64,000 bases of DNA from Amycolatopsis dendrobii. GTDB taxonomy: Bacteria > Actinomycetota > Actinomycetes > Mycobacteriales > Pseudonocardiaceae. The notes beneath the pieces were generated by a model. The model saw only the letters and a program-made list of their open reading frames with translations. It ran no database searches and was not told the DNA's origin. Shown in pieces: positions 32,844 through 42,012 of the stretch. The position numbers and the translations under genes were made by a program. Numbering within the stretch: the stretch's first letter is position 1; each line of letters starts with the position of its first letter. Where the stretch lies: NCBI RefSeq assembly GCF_014145675.1, contig NZ_JACGZW010000005.1:186001-250000 (forward strand), given 5' to 3'.

Positions 32844-33797
32844 TCAGGAGGCCGTGGTCTCGAACCGGGCGCGGTACTGGCTCGGCGAAATCCCCAGGCG
32901 CGCCACGAAGACGCGCCGCATCGTCTCGGAGCTGCCGAATCCGGAGGAGCGTGCGGTTTCCGCGACGCCGTGTCCCGCGCCGAGGAGTGCTTTCGCGTGG
33001 TCCAGCCGCACCTGCTCGACGTACTTCGCCGGCGTCGTGTCCAGTTCGCTCGCGAACAGCCGCGCGAGATGCCGGGCGCTGACCCCCGCGCGCGACGCCA
33101 TCGCGGACGCACTGTGGTCGAGCGCGGGCTGCGCCGAAACCAGATCGGTCACCTCGCGCAACGTCGGCGTGCTCGGCCGCGGCATCCGCAGCGGCGCGGA
33201 AAACTGCGACTGACCGCCCGGCCGCTGCATGAACATCACGAGACCGCGCGCGACGGTGCGGGCGAGGTCGGGGCCGTGGTCGTGTTCGACCAGGGCGAGT
33301 GCGAGATCGATGCCCGCGGACACTCCCGCCGAGGTGAAAATGTCGCCGTCCTGCACGAAAAGCGCGTCGGGCAGCACCTGGACGTCCGGATGCGCGCGGG
33401 CGAGCCGGGCCGCGTGCCGCCAATGCGTGGTGACGCGCCGCCCGGACAGCACGCCCGCCGCGGCCAGCGCGAAGGAACCGGTGCAAATCGACACCAGCCG
33501 TCCGGCGCGCGGCGCGATCTCGCGGATCGCGGCGACCAGCTCCGCGGGCACGCCGCGGTCCACCAGCCCGTCCCCGCCCGCGACCACGACGAGGTCCGGA
33601 TCCGGCGCCTCGGCGACCGGCCCGTCCACCGGCAACCGCACGCCCACCGACGTCTCCGCGGCCGCTCCCGACGGCGACCGGTAGCTGATCGAGTACCCGG
33701 CCCCGGCCAGATTCGCCTCGGCGAACACCTCGGCGGGCCCGGTCACGTCGAGCATCTTCACGCCGTCGAACACGACGAAAACCACGCGCGCGCCCAT
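32844..33797 (-). CDS. GlxA family AraC-type regulator (DJ-1/PfpI plus HTH)
   Basis: 317 aa. The ATG follows GGAGG. Residues 1-185 form a DJ-1/PfpI-like domain with the nucleophile-elbow Cys in SICTGSFAL. Residues ~215-315 are an AraC HTH with LDTTPAKYVEQVRLDHAKAL and GFGSSETMRRVFVARLG. It probably activates the HD hydrolase gene downstream or other targets; the effector is unknown. Confidence 0.92.
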   Translation of the reverse strand: MGARVVFVVFDGVKMLDVTGPAEVFAEANLAGAGYSISYRSPSGAAAETSVGVRLPVDGPVAEAPDPDLVVVAGGDGLVDRGVPAELVAAIREIAPRAGRLVSICTGSFALAAAGVLSGRRVTTHWRHAARLARAHPDVQVLPDALFVQDGDIFTSAGVSAGIDLALALVEHDHGPDLARTVARGLVMFMQRPGGQSQFSAPLRMPRPSTPTLREVTDLVSAQPALDHSASAMASRAGVSARHLARLFASELDTTPAKYVEQVRLDHAKALLGAGHGVAETARSSGFGSSETMRRVFVARLGISPSQYRARFETTAS

Positions 33798-33948
33798 GCT
33801 CCCGACCTCCGGGACCCAGCATGGCAGACGGTCAGGCGGACGCGGATCGGAGCGGCCCGAACGAATCCCGCACGGCAGTCACGGTCGTGCACACCGGCAG
33901 CGGCGAGCCGTGGGGTGCTCGGTCATGACGGCGCCGGACGGGGCGGGA

Positions 33949-35649
33949 TCAGGCCGCCGGACTCTCGTCCGCCTCCCGGCGCTCAGCCAAAATCTCCCTC
34001 ACCCGCTCCCCCGGCAACGCACTCCGCAGCGCCAGCGCCATCACCGCCGCCGTCAGCACCAGCGACGCCACCGCGCCCAGCGAGAAGTCCAGAACGCCCA
34101 GGTTCCCGGCATGCTTCGAAGCCTCCGGATACGTGCCGAGATAGCTGATCACGGCGAGCCCGGCGAACCACACCAGCACCCACCAGCCGTGCCGGAAGTC
34201 CAGTTTCGGCGAGGTTTTCGCGAAGGCCTGGTGCAGCGCGAGCAGGAGATATCCGAAGGCGATGACCACGAACAGTTTCCAGTTCGTGTCCCATCCGGTC
34301 CAGTAGATGATCAGGTTGGTGGAGAACAGCGCCAGGAACGCGACCGCCCACGTGCAGCCGCGGCCGAGACGGAACGGGCGGGCGTGGCTCGGCAGCTGGC
34401 TGCGCATCGCCAGCAGCACCAGCGGACCGGACCCGAACGACAGGACAGTGCTGTTCGTGACGAACGAAACCAGTTTGTTCCACCCCGGGAAGGGCAGGAA
34501 GAAGAAGCAGCCGACGACGAACGCCAGGAAGAGGCTGACCCACGGCACGCCCGCGGAGTTCACCTTCGCGAGCCCGGACGGCGCGTTTCCGTTGCGCCCC
34601 ATGGCATAGGAGATGCGCGCGGTGACGCCGGTGTAGATCAGCCCGGTGTCGCCGGGCGAGACGATCGCGTCGGCGTACAACAGGGTGGCCAGCCAGCCGA
34701 TGCCGAGCACGCTCGAGATCGCGGCGAGCGGGCCGAAGGTCGCGAGCACGTCGCTGCCCGCGGTGAAGTTCGCGCCGACGTGTTCCCAGCCCTGTTTGCC
34801 GATCGCGTCGGACGGGGCCGCGCCGATGAACGCGATCTGCAGCAGCACGTACAGGATTCCGGTGAGCACGACCGAACCGATGAGCGTGAGCGGCACGTTG
34901 CGTTTCGGGTTCGCCGTCTCCCCCGCCAGTTCGACGCCTTGCCGGAAGCCGAAGAACGAGAACGCGATGCCCGCGCTCGCGACCGCGGAGAAGATTCCGT
35001 GCGTGCCGTACGGGGCGAACCCGCCGTAGTCGGAGAAATGCCCGGGATGGAACGCGGTCACCAGGAATACGACGATCACCAGCGCGATGACGGCGAGTTT
35101 CCACCACACGAGCACGTTGTTGATCCGGGCGAACCAGCGCACGCCGAAGAAATTCACCAGCACGAAGAACGCCAGCAGGAGAATCGAGATCCCGGTGCCC
35201 GCCGGGGTGAGCACGGCGTTGCGGTCGGCGTCGAGCGTTTCCAGCCAGGGCAGGTAATTCGTGGCGTACTGGACGACGGCGAGCACCTCGATCGGCGACA
35301 CCGCGGCCGCCGCTATCCACGTCACCCAGCCCATGGAAAAGCTCGCGAAGGAACCGAAAGAATAGTGCGGGAACCGCGCGACGCCGCCCGAATGCGGGAA
35401 CATCGTGCCCAATTCGGCGTAGGTCATCCCGATCAGCACGAACATGACCGCGCCGATCCCCCACGACACGATCGCCGCGGGCCCGGCGAGCTGCGCGGCG
35501 TTGAGCGCGCCGAAGAGCCATCCGGACCCGATGATCGACCCGACCGCGGTGAACAGCAGCCCGATCGGGCCGAAATGCTTCTTGAGCCGCTTGTCGTCGC
35601 CCGCGACGACCGCCGGGGACAGCTGTTCGGTCGTTCCGGCCTTGTTCAT
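33949..35649 (-). CDS. APC family amino acid/polyamine permease
   Basis: 566 aa. The ATG follows AGGAGG. About 12-14 membrane helices; the first contains the APC substrate-loop motif GSIIGSGWLFG. A consensus GVELAGETANPKRNVP lies in the middle. It is an inner-membrane importer of an amino acid, amine or related solute. It lies 189 bp downstream of the alcohol dehydrogenase gene in the same direction, so it may bring in the substrate for that cluster. Confidence 0.88.
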   Translation of the reverse strand: MNKAGTTEQLSPAVVAGDDKRLKKHFGPIGLLFTAVGSIIGSGWLFGALNAAQLAGPAAIVSWGIGAVMFVLIGMTYAELGTMFPHSGGVARFPHYSFGSFASFSMGWVTWIAAAAVSPIEVLAVVQYATNYLPWLETLDADRNAVLTPAGTGISILLLAFFVLVNFFGVRWFARINNVLVWWKLAVIALVIVVFLVTAFHPGHFSDYGGFAPYGTHGIFSAVASAGIAFSFFGFRQGVELAGETANPKRNVPLTLIGSVVLTGILYVLLQIAFIGAAPSDAIGKQGWEHVGANFTAGSDVLATFGPLAAISSVLGIGWLATLLYADAIVSPGDTGLIYTGVTARISYAMGRNGNAPSGLAKVNSAGVPWVSLFLAFVVGCFFFLPFPGWNKLVSFVTNSTVLSFGSGPLVLLAMRSQLPSHARPFRLGRGCTWAVAFLALFSTNLIIYWTGWDTNWKLFVVIAFGYLLLALHQAFAKTSPKLDFRHGWWVLVWFAGLAVISYLGTYPEASKHAGNLGVLDFSLGAVASLVLTAAVMALALRSALPGERVREILAERREADESPAA

Positions 35650-35838
35650 GTCGCGGCCTCCTGCCGGGTCGGCGGTCCGCCTCCACTGTCCTCCCGCGAC
35701 GGCGCGCGCAAAACAAGCGGACATAAGATTGTTACCTTGTGCACCATTCGGTGCAGGGCCGCGATCCTGCTCGGATTGCCGTTGCCGCACAACGGTATTC
35801 GCGAGTTATGTCCGGCATCGCCGGTTTCCCGCGCCGGA

Positions 35839-37014
35839 CTACCAGGTCGCGCGGAGTATCCTGGTCACGTCGGCCGCCGCGACCTCCCGCGGGGTGTTCG
35901 CCAGCACCCCGTCCGCCAGCGTGTCGGCGACCAGGTCGGGCAGATCTCCCTCGCCGATGCCGAATTCGCGCAGCCGTCCGGCCAGTTCGACCTCCGCGAC
36001 CAGGCGTTGCACCGCCGCGATCGCCGCGTCGGCGTTGTGCGCAACCGATTTCCGGGCATCCGCGACGCCCAGCGGTTCCGCCAGCCGCGCCAAGCGCTCT
36101 TCCCGCACCGCGCGGTTGAACCGCAGGCATTCGGTGAGCACCAAAGCCAACGCCTGGCCGTGCGGCAGGTCGAACCGGCCGCCGAGCGAGTGCCCGATGC
36201 CGTGCACCACGCCGAGTCCGGTCGTCCGCATGGCCTGGCCGGCGGTGTGCGCGGCGAGCATCAGATTCGCCCGCGCCGCCAGGTCTTCGCCGGCGGAGAC
36301 CGCGCGACGCAGGTTCTCCGCCACCAGCCGGACAGCTTGCAGGTCCAGACCATCCGCCCAGGCATTGGGCCGGGCGGAGAGAAAGGACTCCACGGCGTGG
36401 GTCAGGCAGTCGATTCCGGCGGCCGCGGTCGCGCGCGGCGGCAGGCTCAGGGTGAGCGCCGGGTCCAGAAGTGCGTACCGGGCAAGGCAAGCCGGACCGC
36501 CGAGGTAACACTTGCGCTGCTGCCGGGGGTCGGTGATGACGCCGAGGTCGTTGCACTCCGAACCGGTGCCGGACGTGGTCGGGATCGCGACGATCGGCAA
36601 CGCGGGCGCCAGGTCCGCCGAAGCTTCGGTGCTCCAGGTCAGTTCGGCGGCCGGACGGTCGTTGACGGCGGCCAGCGCGATCGCCTTCGCCGCGTCCAAA
36701 GCGGACCCGCCGCCCAGCGAGATCACCGCTCGCGCCTCGGCGGCGCGCACGAACGCACCGCCCGCGTCGACGTCGTCGGTGGTCGGATTCGGGTGCACGT
36801 CGGAGAAAACCTCGACTGCCACCCCGTCTTGCCGCAGCAACTGGACCGCCTGCTCCGGCAACGGGGTAGCAACGAGCCCGCGATCACTGACCAGCACGAT
36901 CTTCCGCGCGCCGATCGTCCGGACCACCCGGGGCAACTGCCCGACGGCGCCGGCGGAGAACGTGGCGGCCGGGTACGGGCCGATCTCGACCGCCGGGAGC
37001 TGAGTCTCTGTCAT
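35839..37014 (-). CDS. Iron-containing alcohol dehydrogenase family (maleylacetate-reductase-like)
   Basis: 391 aa. The ATG overlaps the enolase-superfamily stop (ATGA). NAD-binding SLGGGSALDAAKAIA and TTSGTGSE motifs are present. The metal-ligand region is DCLTHAVESF ... VVHGIGHSLGG ... LPHGQALAL. It reduces or oxidises an alcohol/aldehyde or maleylacetate-like compound. It is co-transcribed with an enolase-superfamily enzyme and next to an IclR gene, indicating a dedicated catabolic route. Confidence 0.88.
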   Translation of the reverse strand: MTETQLPAVEIGPYPAATFSAGAVGQLPRVVRTIGARKIVLVSDRGLVATPLPEQAVQLLRQDGVAVEVFSDVHPNPTTDDVDAGGAFVRAAEARAVISLGGGSALDAAKAIALAAVNDRPAAELTWSTEASADLAPALPIVAIPTTSGTGSECNDLGVITDPRQQRKCYLGGPACLARYALLDPALTLSLPPRATAAAGIDCLTHAVESFLSARPNAWADGLDLQAVRLVAENLRRAVSAGEDLAARANLMLAAHTAGQAMRTTGLGVVHGIGHSLGGRFDLPHGQALALVLTECLRFNRAVREERLARLAEPLGVADARKSVAHNADAAIAAVQRLVAEVELAGRLREFGIGEGDLPDLVADTLADGVLANTPREVAAADVTRILRATW

Positions 37015-38111
37015 GGCTTCCTCCCGAGCCGTTCCTCGTCGACCTCGACGCCCAGCCCCGGCGCGGACGGCACGTGCAGCAGGCCGTCCGCGTCGATGTC
37101 CAGCGGGGCGGAAAGCAGGAAATCGCGCCGCTGCGGCGTCCACACCGGCGGGTCGTAAGGGAATTCGAGGTACGGTCCCCCGCCGACGCCCGCGGTCACG
37201 TGCAGGTTCGCGAGCAACCCGAGGCCGTTGGACCAGGTGTGCGGCGTGAAGAGCCGGTTGCGGGCCAGCACCAGCTCGGCGAGCGTGCGGGCGCGCAGCA
37301 TTCCGGCGGCGAGCGCGACGTCCGGCTGGTAAACGTCGAGGACGTCGGACTCGGCCAAGTCCAGCAGCTCGCTGAAGGTCCGGACCATTTCTCCCCCGGC
37401 GACGCGCACCCCGGCGTCCCGCACCGCGCGCAGGCCGGGCCGGTCGTCCAGCGGCAGCGGTTCCTCGAGCCAGAACACGTCCAGTTCGCGCAGCGCCGCC
37501 GCGAATCGCCGGACCGCCGCCGGGTCGAGCGAAGGCCGCACGTCGCCGGGCATCCGCCAGGCCTGGTTCAGGTCGGCCATCAGCGTCATCTCCGGCCCGA
37601 CCGCCTCCCGGACCGCCCGCATGGTGGCGATCCCGCCCGCGAAATCCTCCGCGGCGAGCCGGATCTTCGCTGCCTGGAAACCCTGTTCTCGGACCCCCGC
37701 CAGCACCTCGGCCCGCTGTTCAGCAGGCAGGATCCGGCCGGTCGACGCGTACGCCGGGATCGCGTCCGCCGCGCCGCCGAACAGTGTCGCGACCGGGACG
37801 CCGAGCACCTTCCCGATGACGTCCCACAGCGCGATCTCCAGCGGCCAGTAGCGCCCGGCGTGGAACGCGATGGTCTCCAGCGCGCGGACATGCCGGCTGA
37901 TCGCCATCGGATCCTGGCCGAGGAACAGCTCCGCGTACGGCTCGAAGCCCGCCATCGTGTCGCCGGAGCCATAGCCGACCACGCCCTCGTCGGTCACCAC
38001 CTTGACCACCGTCGCGTCGAACCGCGTGCGCGGAACCGGATCCCACGCGGCGTCGAACGGCGGGTCGAGCGGCAGCGTCCCGGGCAGCAGCTGGATGTCG
38101 GCGATCTTCAC
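37011..38111 (-). CDS. Enolase superfamily enzyme (muconate cycloisomerase/dehydratase type)
   Basis: 366 aa. GTG at 38111 is the start that leaves a normal N-terminus (VKIADIQLLPGTLP); longer frames run into the IclR promoter. The catalytic Lys region is AAKIRLA. Metal ligands are in LMADLNQAW, WLEEPLP and AGGEMVRTF, with a His in TPHTWSNGLG. It catalyses beta-elimination or isomerisation of a carboxylate. It is the first gene of the leftward operon, divergent from IclR across 58 bp. Confidence 0.88.
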   Translation of the reverse strand: MKIADIQLLPGTLPLDPPFDAAWDPVPRTRFDATVVKVVTDEGVVGYGSGDTMAGFEPYAELFLGQDPMAISRHVRALETIAFHAGRYWPLEIALWDVIGKVLGVPVATLFGGAADAIPAYASTGRILPAEQRAEVLAGVREQGFQAAKIRLAAEDFAGGIATMRAVREAVGPEMTLMADLNQAWRMPGDVRPSLDPAAVRRFAAALRELDVFWLEEPLPLDDRPGLRAVRDAGVRVAGGEMVRTFSELLDLAESDVLDVYQPDVALAAGMLRARTLAELVLARNRLFTPHTWSNGLGLLANLHVTAGVGGGPYLEFPYDPPVWTPQRRDFLLSAPLDIDADGLLHVPSAPGLGVEVDEERLGRKP

Positions 38112-38169
38112 TCCCCGGACGTTAACCGCGGATTGACGCTCGCCCAATCGTTGTTGCACAGTCCTCAAC
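38112..38169. promoter_or_regulatory. Divergent promoter region between enolase-superfamily and IclR genes
   Basis: Reading leftward, TTGGGC, 16 bp, TTAACG would start transcription almost at the GTG, giving a leaderless message. GTTG...CAAC repeats near 38150-38170 may be part of an IclR site. Both are inferred. Confidence 0.4.
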
Positions 38170-38970
38170 ATGGCGAACCAGCGCACCTACGGTTCGGGCC
38201 TGGTCCGCGACGTCGACCTGCTCGAAGTCCTCGCCCTGCCGGAAGCGCGCGACGGGCTCGGCGTGTCCCGCGTCGCCGAACTGTCCGGACGGGACAAGGC
38301 ACAGGTCTCGCGCGCCCTCGCGACGCTCGCCGACGCCGGCCTGGTGTCGCGCGACGAGCACACCCGCACGTACCGGCCGGGCTGGCGGCTGTTCGCCTTG
38401 GCCACGCACGCCACCGAAACGCATCTCGCGCACCTCGCCGCGCCCTTTCTGCGCACGATCGTGGCGCGGCTGAACGAAACGACGCATTTGTGCGTCCTGC
38501 GCGCCGGGCAGGTGTTCACCCTCCGGAGCGAACTCGCGTCCCACGCTTTCCGCGGACTCGGCTGGGAGGGCGTCGGCGTCGACCCGTTCACGACCTCACC
38601 CGGACGGGTGTTATTGAGCGAATGGGACGAGGACACCGTCGGCCACTGGTGGCGGACCTTCTCCGGCGCCGCCGCGCACCCGCTCCCCGACCTCCCCGGC
38701 GCCGCCGCGGAACCGCCGTCTATCCCACTCGACCAGCTGACCGGAAAGCTCGCGGGGATCCGGAAACGCGGCTACGAAACCGTGGACGAGGAGTTCGAGC
38801 CAGGATTGGTCGGCGTGTCCGCACCGGTGTACGGATTCCGGGGCGACATCGTCGCCGCGGTCAACGTTTCCGCCCCGAAATCGCGCCTCGGCGAGCGGCT
38901 TCCCGCCGCGGGCCGGTTCACCCGCACCGTCGCCGACCGGATCTCGGCCGCACTCGGCGCACCGGGATGA
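38170..38970 (+). CDS. IclR family transcriptional regulator
   Basis: 266 aa. An N-terminal winged HTH (GVSRVAELSGRDKAQVSRALATLADAGLV) is followed by the IclR effector domain, with PGRVLLSEW and the late KRGYETVDEEFEPGLVGVSAPV motif. It is divergent from the enolase/alcohol-dehydrogenase operon and very likely its regulator. Effector unknown, probably the pathway substrate or intermediate. Confidence 0.92.
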   Translation: MANQRTYGSGLVRDVDLLEVLALPEARDGLGVSRVAELSGRDKAQVSRALATLADAGLVSRDEHTRTYRPGWRLFALATHATETHLAHLAAPFLRTIVARLNETTHLCVLRAGQVFTLRSELASHAFRGLGWEGVGVDPFTTSPGRVLLSEWDEDTVGHWWRTFSGAAAHPLPDLPGAAAEPPSIPLDQLTGKLAGIRKRGYETVDEEFEPGLVGVSAPVYGFRGDIVAAVNVSAPKSRLGERLPAAGRFTRTVADRISAALGAPG

Positions 38971-39019
38971 CGTTCATTTATGCTTCGCCCAAGCTTCTCT
39001 TTCCCGGCAGGTGGTCGCC

Positions 39020-39457
39020 ATGTACGAAATCCCGCCCACGGCGGCCATGCAACGCTGGTCGGTCTCGGTCGACGGCTCCCACGCGATCTTCGCCTGCGCG
39101 CCGTGGCTCGAGGACCACACCGCGGACCGGGTGCTGCCGCGCCTGTGGCCAGGGCGCGGACTGGGCGTCAGCGACGCCGACGCCGCCGGGTTCGCCGCCG
39201 CGATCGCCGAGACGATGAAGGCCCCGAACTACTGGACCGCCAGCCACGCCGCGGCGCGCGCCTGGCAGGACCAGCCGTGGTCCCCCGCCCGCCGCGACCA
39301 CGACGACGGATTCGTGTACTTCGCCGGACCGTGCGGGGAGCCCGGCGTCGCGGCGGGCTACCGCCCGGCTTACCACTTGCCGCTGGCGCTGCGGGACCTG
39401 CGCGGGCTGCGGATCCGGGTGGCGGCTTATCTTCGCGGGGTTCGGGTTTTGAGCTGA
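39020..39457 (+). CDS. Hypothetical protein, 145 aa
   Basis: ATG at 39020 has AGGTGG 6 nt upstream; GTG at 39011 is an alternative. Trp-rich soluble protein (RWSVSVDG, APWLEDHTADR, PNYWTASHAAARAWQDQPW), with no signal or membrane segment. Not recognised. It follows IclR by 49 nt. Its end runs into a degenerate repeat region. Confidence 0.6.
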   Translation: MYEIPPTAAMQRWSVSVDGSHAIFACAPWLEDHTADRVLPRLWPGRGLGVSDADAAGFAAAIAETMKAPNYWTASHAAARAWQDQPWSPARRDHDDGFVYFAGPCGEPGVAAGYRPAYHLPLALRDLRGLRIRVAAYLRGVRVLS

Positions 39458-39700
39458 GCTCGCAGCCAAGGCGGGCGACGATTCCGGCTCGCGGCCTGCC
39501 TGCTCGGGGGGGGCGGGTTCCGAGCGGACCTCGCCATCGAAGCCGCGACACGGGCAGCGAATCCGACGGCGGCCTGCGCGGGCACGGCTTCCCGAGCTGA
39601 GCTCGCTGTCGAAGCGGCGACCGATGCGGGCAGCGCATCCAACCCGCCGCCCACCTGCGCAGAGCACGACTCCCGCGCACATTTCGCAGCCGAAACCGCA
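39451..39700. repeat. Degenerate ~72-bp tandem repeats
   Basis: Units begin at 39451 (GAGCTGAGCTCGCAGCC), 39522 (GAGCGGACCTCGCCATC), 39594 (GAGCTGAGCTCGCTGTC) and, more diverged, about 39675. The gap 39458-39906 holds no convincing gene; the rest of it is GC-rich sequence with no feature I can name. Confidence 0.55.
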
Positions 39701-39906
39701 ACCGGCGCTCAAGCCAAGCATAATCCCCGCCCAGCCCGCAGCCGTCCGCGCACTCCGCGCCGAGCCGCCTCCTCCAGCGGGCGGCCCGAACTCCTGCCGT
39801 CCGATCAACCCCGCATCGCCTGGGTGGCCCGCCTCCGCTCGTGTCCGAAGCGGACGGCCGCCGCAGGAACTGCGTGTCCGTTTCTCGTATCGTCAGCCCG
39901 CGCCGG

Positions 39907-40548
39907 TCAGCGCAGATACGGCCCCAGCATCGCCCCGGTCAGCCTGCGCGCGGTCGCCGCCGCGTGCTCGGAATCGCCTTCGACCAGGCCGAGCAGCGGG
40001 TCCAGTCCCTCGACATGCGGGGCCAGCGCCAGATGCGGCAAGACCAGCAGCAGCAACGACAACACGATCTCGACATCGGTGTCCGCGCGCAGTTGTCCCG
40101 CCGCCACCGCCCGTTCGACCAGCGGCCGCAGCACCGCCAGGTAGTGGCTGTTGACCGCCTCGCGCACCGGCGTGCGGGCGACCGGATCGGGCTCGAGGTT
40201 GGCCGCCGCGGTCATCGCGCGCTCGAGCGGATGGTCGTAGAAGTACCGCACCCACGCGTCGAGCAGCCGGTCGAGCGCGCCCGCGAAGTCCTTGTCCCAC
40301 GGGAGCTTCGCGATCTCGGCCTCCATGGCCGCGCGGATCCGCACGCTCGCCAGTTCGGCGAGGTGAACGTACATGTCGGCTTTGTCGGTGAAGTACTGGA
40401 ACAGGCTGCCCTTCGACACTCCGGCCTCGCGGCAGATCGTGTTGAGGCTGCCGCCGCTGAACCCGCGCGCCGCGAACTCCGCCTCGGCCGCCGCCAGCAC
40501 CGCCGCCCGCCGCTTCTCCGGCAGCCGCTCCCACGTTCCCGTCGGCAC
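39907..40548 (-). CDS. TetR/AcrR family transcriptional regulator
   Basis: 213 aa. GTG at 40548 is chosen because AGGAGG lies 6 nt upstream. The HTH segment is GGSLNTICREAGVSKGSLFQYFTDKADMY. A helical ligand domain follows. It is divergent from a flavin monooxygenase gene whose promoter carries two identical TGACC-N3-GGTCA sites, the likely operators. Confidence 0.9.
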   Translation of the reverse strand: MPTGTWERLPEKRRAAVLAAAEAEFAARGFSGGSLNTICREAGVSKGSLFQYFTDKADMYVHLAELASVRIRAAMEAEIAKLPWDKDFAGALDRLLDAWVRYFYDHPLERAMTAAANLEPDPVARTPVREAVNSHYLAVLRPLVERAVAAGQLRADTDVEIVLSLLLLVLPHLALAPHVEGLDPLLGLVEGDSEHAAATARRLTGAMLGPYLR

Positions 40549-40564
40549 CGCCGACCTCCTCTTC

Positions 40565-40623
40565 TTGACTCTCCCCGTGCTCCGATCGTACTCTATGACC
40601 ACCGGTCATATGACCACCGGTCA
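40565..40623 (+). promoter_or_regulatory. Promoter and tandem TetR operators before the flavin monooxygenase gene
   Basis: TTGACT (40565-40570), 18 bp, TACTCT (40589-40594). TGACCACCGGTCA occurs at 40596-40608 and again at 40611-40623, each an inverted repeat with a 3-nt centre. The sites cover the expected transcription start and precede AAGGAGGAG. Confidence 0.75.
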
Positions 40624-40638
40624 CAAGGAGGAGAGCGC

Positions 40639-42012
40639 ATGTCCGCGAACAGCTTCCGGGTCTGCGTCGTCGGCGCGGGCTCGTCCGGGATCGCCGCCGT
40701 CAAGGTGCTCGCCGAACGCGGCGTCGACGTGGACTGCTACGAACTTTCCGACCGGGTCGGCGGGAACTGGGTGTGGGGCAACCGCAACGGGGTCTCCGCC
40801 GCCTACCGGTCCCTGCACATCAACACCTCGCGGCAGCGGATGGAGTTCAGCGACTTCCCGATGCCGCGGCATCTGCCCGACTTCGCCCGGCACGACCAGA
40901 TCGCCGACTACTTCGCGGCCTACCTGGAGCATTTCGGGTTCGGCGACCGCATCCGGTTCGGCACCGGGGTCACGCACGTCGAGCCGAAGCCGGACGGCAG
41001 TTTCGCCGTGACACTGTCCACAGGAGACACCGAGCGGTACGACGCGGTGCTCGTCGCGAACGGCCACCACTGGGATCCGCGAATGCCGGAGCCGATGTTC
41101 CCCGGCGCCGAAGGATTCCGCGGCGAGATCATGCATTCGCATTCCTACACCGAGGAAGCGCAACTGGCCGGACGGCGCGTCGTGGTGGTCGGCATGGGCA
41201 ATTCCGCGATGGACATCGCCGTCGACGCCTCGTACCACGCCGCGGAAACGCACCTCTCCGCGCGGCGCGGGGTGCACGTGATCCCGAAATACGTATGGGG
41301 CAGGCCGTATGACCAGATCGCCGGGAAGGAATGGCTGCCCTCGGCACTGCGCTGGCCGGTCGCGCGCCGGTTGATGGCCGCCGCGACCGGGCCGATGACG
41401 CGCTACGGCCTGCCCGAACCGGACCACAAGTTCGCGCAAGCGCACCCGACGATGTCGAGCCGCATCCTCGACCGGCTCGCACACGGGGCGATCACGCCAG
41501 CGCCGAACATCGAGCGCTTCGACGGCGACGACGTCGTCTTCACCGACGGCCGCCGCGTCGCCGCCGACCTGATCGTGTTCTGCACCGGGTACAAGATCAG
41601 CTTTCCTTTCTTCGACCCGGATTTCCTCGATCCCTCCGGCGACAACGAAATCCGCCTGTACCGGCGGGTTTTCCACCCTCGCGTGCCCGGACTGTATTTC
41701 GTCGGGCTGGTGCAACCGCTCGGCGCGATCATGCCGATCGCGGAACGGCAGGCACTGCTGATCGCCGATCATCTGCAAGGCCGCTACCACCTGCCCGGCG
41801 CGGCCGAGATGGAACGCGAAATCGACACGCACCGACGCCGGATCGCGCGGCGTTACGTCGCCTCCAAGCGCCACACCATCCAGGTTGACTACGACGACTA
41901 CATGCGCGACCTTCGACTCGAACGCCGTCGCGGGACCCGTCGTCCGGCTGGCCGCACTCCCGCCGACCGCCCCGTCGCCAGTGCCGCCGCCCGAGAGGAG
42001 ATCCGCGCATGA
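40639..42012 (+). CDS. Flavin-containing monooxygenase (FMO/Baeyer-Villiger type)
   Basis: 457 aa. The ATG follows AAGGAGGAG. FAD-binding GAGSSGIAAV is at residues 12-21; the FMO fingerprint FRGEIMHSHSY (FxGxxxHxxxY) lies before the NADP site GMGNSAMDIA. A conserved FCTGYK follows near the end of the core. It uses NADPH and O2 to oxygenate a ketone, amine or sulfide. The next gene overlaps by ATGA and encodes an alpha/beta hydrolase, suggesting ketone oxidation to an ester followed by hydrolysis. Confidence 0.92.
   Translation: MSANSFRVCVVGAGSSGIAAVKVLAERGVDVDCYELSDRVGGNWVWGNRNGVSAAYRSLHINTSRQRMEFSDFPMPRHLPDFARHDQIADYFAAYLEHFGFGDRIRFGTGVTHVEPKPDGSFAVTLSTGDTERYDAVLVANGHHWDPRMPEPMFPGAEGFRGEIMHSHSYTEEAQLAGRRVVVVGMGNSAMDIAVDASYHAAETHLSARRGVHVIPKYVWGRPYDQIAGKEWLPSALRWPVARRLMAAATGPMTRYGLPEPDHKFAQAHPTMSSRILDRLAHGAITPAPNIERFDGDDVVFTDGRRVAADLIVFCTGYKISFPFFDPDFLDPSGDNEIRLYRRVFHPRVPGLYFVGLVQPLGAIMPIAERQALLIADHLQGRYHLPGAAEMEREIDTHRRRIARRYVASKRHTIQVDYDDYMRDLRLERRRGTRRPAGRTPADRPVASAAAREEIRA

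Noticed and set aside
33796..37158. 1120-aa rightward open frame
   Set aside because: Antisense of the APC permease and alcohol dehydrogenase genes; charged low-complexity translation.
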